NCBI GenBank assembly: GCA_964528535.1
Contig: CAZGSQ010000001.1
Span: 1 to 64,000 of the forward strand
Direction of reading: 5' to 3'
Source: CAINVV01 sp964528535
Lineage (GTDB): Bacteria > Bacteroidota > Bacteroidia > Bacteroidales > Prolixibacteraceae
Length of the DNA: 64,000 nt
Below the pieces are notes generated by a model, which was given only the letters and a program-made list of their open reading frames with translations, searched no databases and was not told the DNA's origin. The position numbers and the translations under genes are program-made. Positions 61,284 to 64,000 of this stretch are shown one piece after another (the stretch's first letter is position 1; each line of letters starts with the position of its first letter).

Positions 61284-61658
61284 TCACTTTTTCCTCAGAA
61301 AATTACTGACCAGAAACAAGGCACCTACCACTACAAAGGGAAGGTTGATCATCAATGCGATAGCCAATCCAATCCAGATGGAGCCGGTTCTGTGGTAATT
61401 CATCAGAAATATGGCAGGACTGAAGCCCAATCCAATTGTCATGAGTAGAATTCCACCTATTTTCTCCCATTTCCAGGCCACGAATAATGCGGCTGACAAG
61501 ATGTAGGAGGGGATCAGGTGAATCAGAAAGTTACGAATTTGCTCCCATGGGGTAAGATCTGGGGCAAATGAATCAAGAGCAAACAAGCTGACAAAAAGGA
61601 TCGCTGCGATACAAAGTAACCTGGGTATCCAATGAAACCAGTCAACTAGATTTTTCAT
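61284..61658 (-). CDS. Small four-helix membrane protein (DUF7670-like)
   Basis: 124 residues with four predicted membrane helices (first: IPRLLCIAAILFVSLFAL). The motif LNYHRTG-like MNYHRTGSIWIG and the end FLVSNFLRKK are typical of a small conserved Bacteroidota membrane family. No function can be assigned. It follows the YtfJ-like gene by 40 bases on the same strand. Confidence 0.75.
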   Translation of the reverse strand: MKNLVDWFHWIPRLLCIAAILFVSLFALDSFAPDLTPWEQIRNFLIHLIPSYILSAALFVAWKWEKIGGILLMTIGLGFSPAIFLMNYHRTGSIWIGLAIALMINLPFVVVGALFLVSNFLRKK

Positions 61659-61698
61659 TATCTGAACTTTAGTATTAAAACGATGGTTTTTCTTGGGC

Positions 61699-62274
61699 TT
61701 ACTTCCTTATCTCCGCTTCCAGTAGTTTGATTACTTCTTCAATGGATTTTTGGCTTTCCTCTTCAGAAGAGATCTTCTTCATGTATTTGATGACTTTGTC
61801 TTTGCCAACCACCAACAATACCCCCATGCTGTTGCAGTCGCCCAACCCTAATGACGTTGGAAGAATACGGGCTTCATCCAATAAAATAACAGAACCTGCG
61901 TACTGTTTTTCTTTCTGTCTGGCTTTCATGCGGATACCTGCATTGGGAATCCAAGTGTCTTTGCAATTTGCGATGCCAATTCCCTGATAAAGCTTTTCGT
62001 CAAATTTTTTGGCCTTAACAGCATCAGAAAGCTTGTCATTGATATCTTTCACATCTGGGTCAGTGTATTGGATCAGCAAGACTTTTTCACCTACAAATGG
62101 AATTTGTTTTGGTTGATTGTTTGCATCAGAGATCATCAGAGCAGTCATCGTCTTCCCGACGATAGTTTCTGTCTGGGCCTGCATCGCAATCGGCAGCAGG
62201 TAAAAACAACAGAACAGTGCGGCAACAAGTGCGAAATGATAGCTTCTTGGGTTTTGATTTTTTTTCATCATCAT
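61699..62274 (-). CDS. YtfJ-like periplasmic protein (thioredoxin-fold related)
   Basis: 191 residues with a signal peptide (cleaved near AMQAQ). The mature part resembles YtfJ: VGEKVLLIQYTDPDVKDIND, IANCKDTWIPNAGIRMKARQ and SVILLDEARILPTSLGL, then VLLVVGKDKVIKYMKKI. Two cysteines are present but not as CxxC, so redox activity is uncertain. Family assignment is moderate. Confidence 0.65.
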   Translation of the reverse strand: MMMKKNQNPRSYHFALVAALFCCFYLLPIAMQAQTETIVGKTMTALMISDANNQPKQIPFVGEKVLLIQYTDPDVKDINDKLSDAVKAKKFDEKLYQGIGIANCKDTWIPNAGIRMKARQKEKQYAGSVILLDEARILPTSLGLGDCNSMGVLLVVGKDKVIKYMKKISSEEESQKSIEEVIKLLEAEIRK

Positions 62275-62324
62275 CTTTGGCTTTTATTGTTTCAAGTTTG
62301 ATAAAGATATAAATAAATTCATAT

Positions 62325-62387
62325 ATGTCTCATGTCTCATGTCTCATATCTCATGTCTCATATCTCATGTCTCATATCTCAAGTCTC
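62325..62387. repeat. Heptad tandem array (9 units of ATRTCTC) at the stop codon of the TIM-barrel gene
   Basis: Nine contiguous 7-base units alternate ATGTCTC and ATATCTC, with one AAGTCTC. On the gene's strand the unit is GAGAYAT. The stop TGA of the neighbouring gene is 62388-62386, so the array begins with that stop codon. It is the only array of this type outside the recycling locus. Confidence 0.92.
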
Positions 62388-63273
62388 ATATCCTTCCAGT
62401 CATCTTTCCAAAGATCTCCCGTTGTTCTATCAGGGCTTTCACCTTGTCGGCAGGATCAGTGCGGCATTCCAGAAGGATCCAACCCTGGTATTGGTTCTTT
62501 AGAAAAAGGTTCATCAACTCCTGGTAAGGATAGGAAGTATCGTTGAGCTCCCGAACATGACAGATGTCTCCCAGTCTTGATTTAAGCATATTAAAATTTA
62601 CCTCCAGCCCTCCACCATGGAGATCTTCGGGATTGCAGTTCCAACAAACTGTTGCGTTGGGATGGTTGGCTACATCCATGATGGCTTTGATGTTGGTTAT
62701 TTCCTGAGTTTCATTGCCGTGTACCTCCAGGCGCAATTTTTGCCCCATGTCGGCACCGAATTTGGCCAATTCATTCAAAGCCAATCCAATCTGTTCAATT
62801 GTCTTCTCGTGTGGAATACCGGCTCTGAATTGGTTTGGTTTTACTTTTACACCCAAACCTCCGATGTCATGGCTAAGCTGAAAATATGCTTTTGTTTGAT
62901 CGATGGATTCACGCAATTTGGCGGGATCGGGATAATCATACTGCTGGTTGGTTCCCATCCCAACGATTTGTACAGGGCTGTCACTGAATTTTTTCCTTAC
63001 CAGGATTCGCTCCTCCTTGGATAGCGCAGGACTCACTTTGTGGGCATGTTCAACACGTAACTCAACTCCTTCAATGCCGGATGCTGACAGGTTCCTGATC
63101 AGCGTATCCTGATCCCAGTCCTTTCCCCATAAGTAAGTAACAAACCCTAGTTTCATATCTGCCTTCTTGGTTTTTGCAAAAGCGACTTGACCCGTTGGCA
63201 GCATCATGACACTGGTGAGCAGCGCCAAATTCTTTAAAAATTCCCTTCTTTCGGCTTCCAGATTTTTTTTCAT
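62386..63273 (-). CDS. Sugar phosphate isomerase/epimerase-like TIM-barrel protein with Tat leader
   Basis: 295 residues of the xylose-isomerase-like/AP-endonuclease-2 fold. The leader ERREFLKNLALLTSVMMLP is a good twin-arginine signal, so the folded protein would be exported. In the barrel, GVELRVEHAH, KLRLEVHGNE, CWNCNPEDLHGGG and ILLECRTDP supply candidate metal and catalytic residues (Glu, His, Asp). Substrate unknown; such exported members are frequent in Bacteroidota sugar-utilisation genomes. Confidence 0.85.
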   Translation of the reverse strand: MKKNLEAERREFLKNLALLTSVMMLPTGQVAFAKTKKADMKLGFVTYLWGKDWDQDTLIRNLSASGIEGVELRVEHAHKVSPALSKEERILVRKKFSDSPVQIVGMGTNQQYDYPDPAKLRESIDQTKAYFQLSHDIGGLGVKVKPNQFRAGIPHEKTIEQIGLALNELAKFGADMGQKLRLEVHGNETQEITNIKAIMDVANHPNATVCWNCNPEDLHGGGLEVNFNMLKSRLGDICHVRELNDTSYPYQELMNLFLKNQYQGWILLECRTDPADKVKALIEQREIFGKMTGRI

Positions 63274-63332
63274 TTTTGTCAGTTAAAGATTTAAAATGTG
63301 TTTGGTATTTAAGAGAGATGCACTTATGATCA

Positions 63333-63340
63333 CAAATTTA
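63333..63340 (-). promoter_or_regulatory. Candidate -7 element (TAAATTTG) of the TIM-barrel gene
   Basis: Exact TAnnTTTG on the minus strand, 59 bases before the ATG at 63273. No convincing -33 element. Confidence 0.4.
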
Positions 63341-63478
63341 ACGAATTTATTTTCATTAGAGTACATCGAGGATTGCAATCGAATCCTTTTCGAATAGGTC
63401 GTGAATTCGAATTTTAGTTAAACTTTAGTTAAAGAATCCTGGGAGTTGTAACGATTGAAACGATCATGCGTCCTATGG

Positions 63479-63511
63479 TTGACTTTCGGATATGAAGTCA
63501 TTCTATTTTTC
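63479..63511 (+). promoter_or_regulatory. Candidate -33/-7 promoter of the last gene
   Basis: TTG at 63479-63481 is followed after 22 bases by TATTTTTC at 63504-63511, a 5-of-6 match to TAnnTTTG. The start codon is 23 bases further. Confidence 0.4.
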
Positions 63512-63534
63512 TTAAATCTTTAAAATTTATTATC

Positions 63535-64000
63535 ATGAAAAAATTTTTATTAGCAGCCATCTTCAGCCTTACGGTCTGTTTGGTTTCCATGGGCAACACC
63601 ATTGTTGCGAAAGGTCAATCCAATTCTTCATTTGGAGCATATAAAATTGAGCAATTGGAAGATCATTTGATGTTCAAAAACAAGGAGCTGGACCAATACC
63701 TTATTACTTATGAAAGATCTGATATGAAAGTGGTCGTAGCGGTCGACAAACAGAAAAAGTGCAAAAAATATTATGTCTTGTCTGACAAACTTCCTATCCA
63801 GTATGAATGCAACGGAGTCTATTTTGGGATTAAGAAGCTGGACAAAGAGCTTGCGAACAAAGGGGTAAATAATTCGCTGGTTTTGTTGAACAAAGAAGAG
63901 TATTACCATCAGCGGGTACTCACCAGTGAGTTGACAGGTACGATCGAACATCTAAACCTGATTGCCTCCTATTATCCCGGATTGTACAGCGAGCCAATTA
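63535..64000 (+). CDS. Secreted protein of unknown function (truncated by window edge)
   Basis: The first 155 codons are visible and open to the end of the window. It starts MKKFLLAAIFSLTVCLVSMG with a Sec signal peptide (cleavage near AKGQ). The mature part has alternating charged segments (EQLEDHLMFKNKELDQYLIT, then MKVVVAVDKQKKCKKYYVLS) and a later YHQRVLTSELTGTIEHLN. I do not recognise a domain in this part. Confidence 0.75.
   Translation, partial: MKKFLLAAIFSLTVCLVSMGNTIVAKGQSNSSFGAYKIEQLEDHLMFKNKELDQYLITYERSDMKVVVAVDKQKKCKKYYVLSDKLPIQYECNGVYFGIKKLDKELANKGVNNSLVLLNKEEYYHQRVLTSELTGTIEHLNLIASYYPGLYSEPI

Noticed and set aside
63401..63440. TTTAGTTAAACTTTAGTTAAAG repeat-like stretch (partial direct repeat) before the last gene
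   Set aside because: It is a single short AT-rich duplication with no second copy or clear relation to a promoter, so I did not list it as a feature.

Overview
The window looks like a chromosomal segment of a Bacteroidota (Bacteroidia-type) bacterium. The evidence is a SusC/SusD pair, the start of a propeller-type sensor, many lineage-typical families (DUF4251, DUF4296, DUF4834, DUF5723, DUF4922), single-chain glycyl-tRNA synthetase, and repeated matches to the Bacteroidota -7 promoter element TAnnTTTG upstream of genes. I saw no rRNA, tRNA, insertion sequence, phage gene or CRISPR array.

Layout. 1-5.8 kb: a truncated two-component-type propeller sensor, a lipoprotein, a FadR/GntR regulator and a run of small minus-strand genes (DUF4440-like lipoprotein, hemolysin III, creatininase-like, HAD phosphatase, DUF4251). 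5.9-35.5 kb: a large locus that I read as a peptidoglycan/muropeptide capture and recycling system. Fourteen minus-strand genes run from a GH9-deacetylase fusion (33.5 kb) down to a SusC/SusD pair and its companion lipoprotein (5.9 kb). A divergent murK-murQ pair on the plus strand completes it. 35.6-37.6 kb: sucD-sucC. 37.7-48.5 kb: housekeeping and envelope genes (YitT, M23 peptidase, manC, mlaE-mlaF-DUF4296, amidohydrolase, radical SAM, comB, MalY/PatB, polyprenyl synthase, bactofilin). 48.6-53 kb: rpmF-DUF177, dxs and an isolated GH32 protein. 53-64 kb: a U32 peptidase, an envelope operon (DUF3352/PQQ-like, lipoprotein, DUF5723), DUF4834, glyS, small envelope genes, a Tat-exported TIM-barrel protein and a truncated secreted protein.

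How the recycling locus may work (inference). SusC/SusD would bring peptidoglycan fragments across the outer membrane. In the periplasm a divergent amidase-3-like protein, a GH3 NagZ-type glucosaminidase fused to a serine beta-lactamase-like domain, a GHL10 hydrolase, a GH9-CE4-like fusion, an NlpC/P60 lipoprotein and a transglutaminase-like lipoprotein would trim glycan and stem peptide. A Tat-leader L-Ala-D/L-Glu epimerase would act on the dipeptide released. AmpG and a NagX/DUF5009 membrane protein would serve the inner membrane, and MurK and MurQ would feed MurNAc into amino-sugar metabolism. A SpoIID-domain protein without signal peptide, a DUF4922 (GalT/HIT-type) protein and a glycosyltransferase are embedded in the same locus with no obvious step to perform.

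The most unexpected non-coding signal is a set of heptanucleotide tandem arrays (coding-strand unit ATGAGAY and variants). Four of them start exactly at the stop codon of a minus-strand gene, so that the array itself supplies the TGA. One is part of a segment bounded by perfect 18-bp inverted repeats that overlaps the predicted ampG promoter. A fifth array with a different word shows the same placement.
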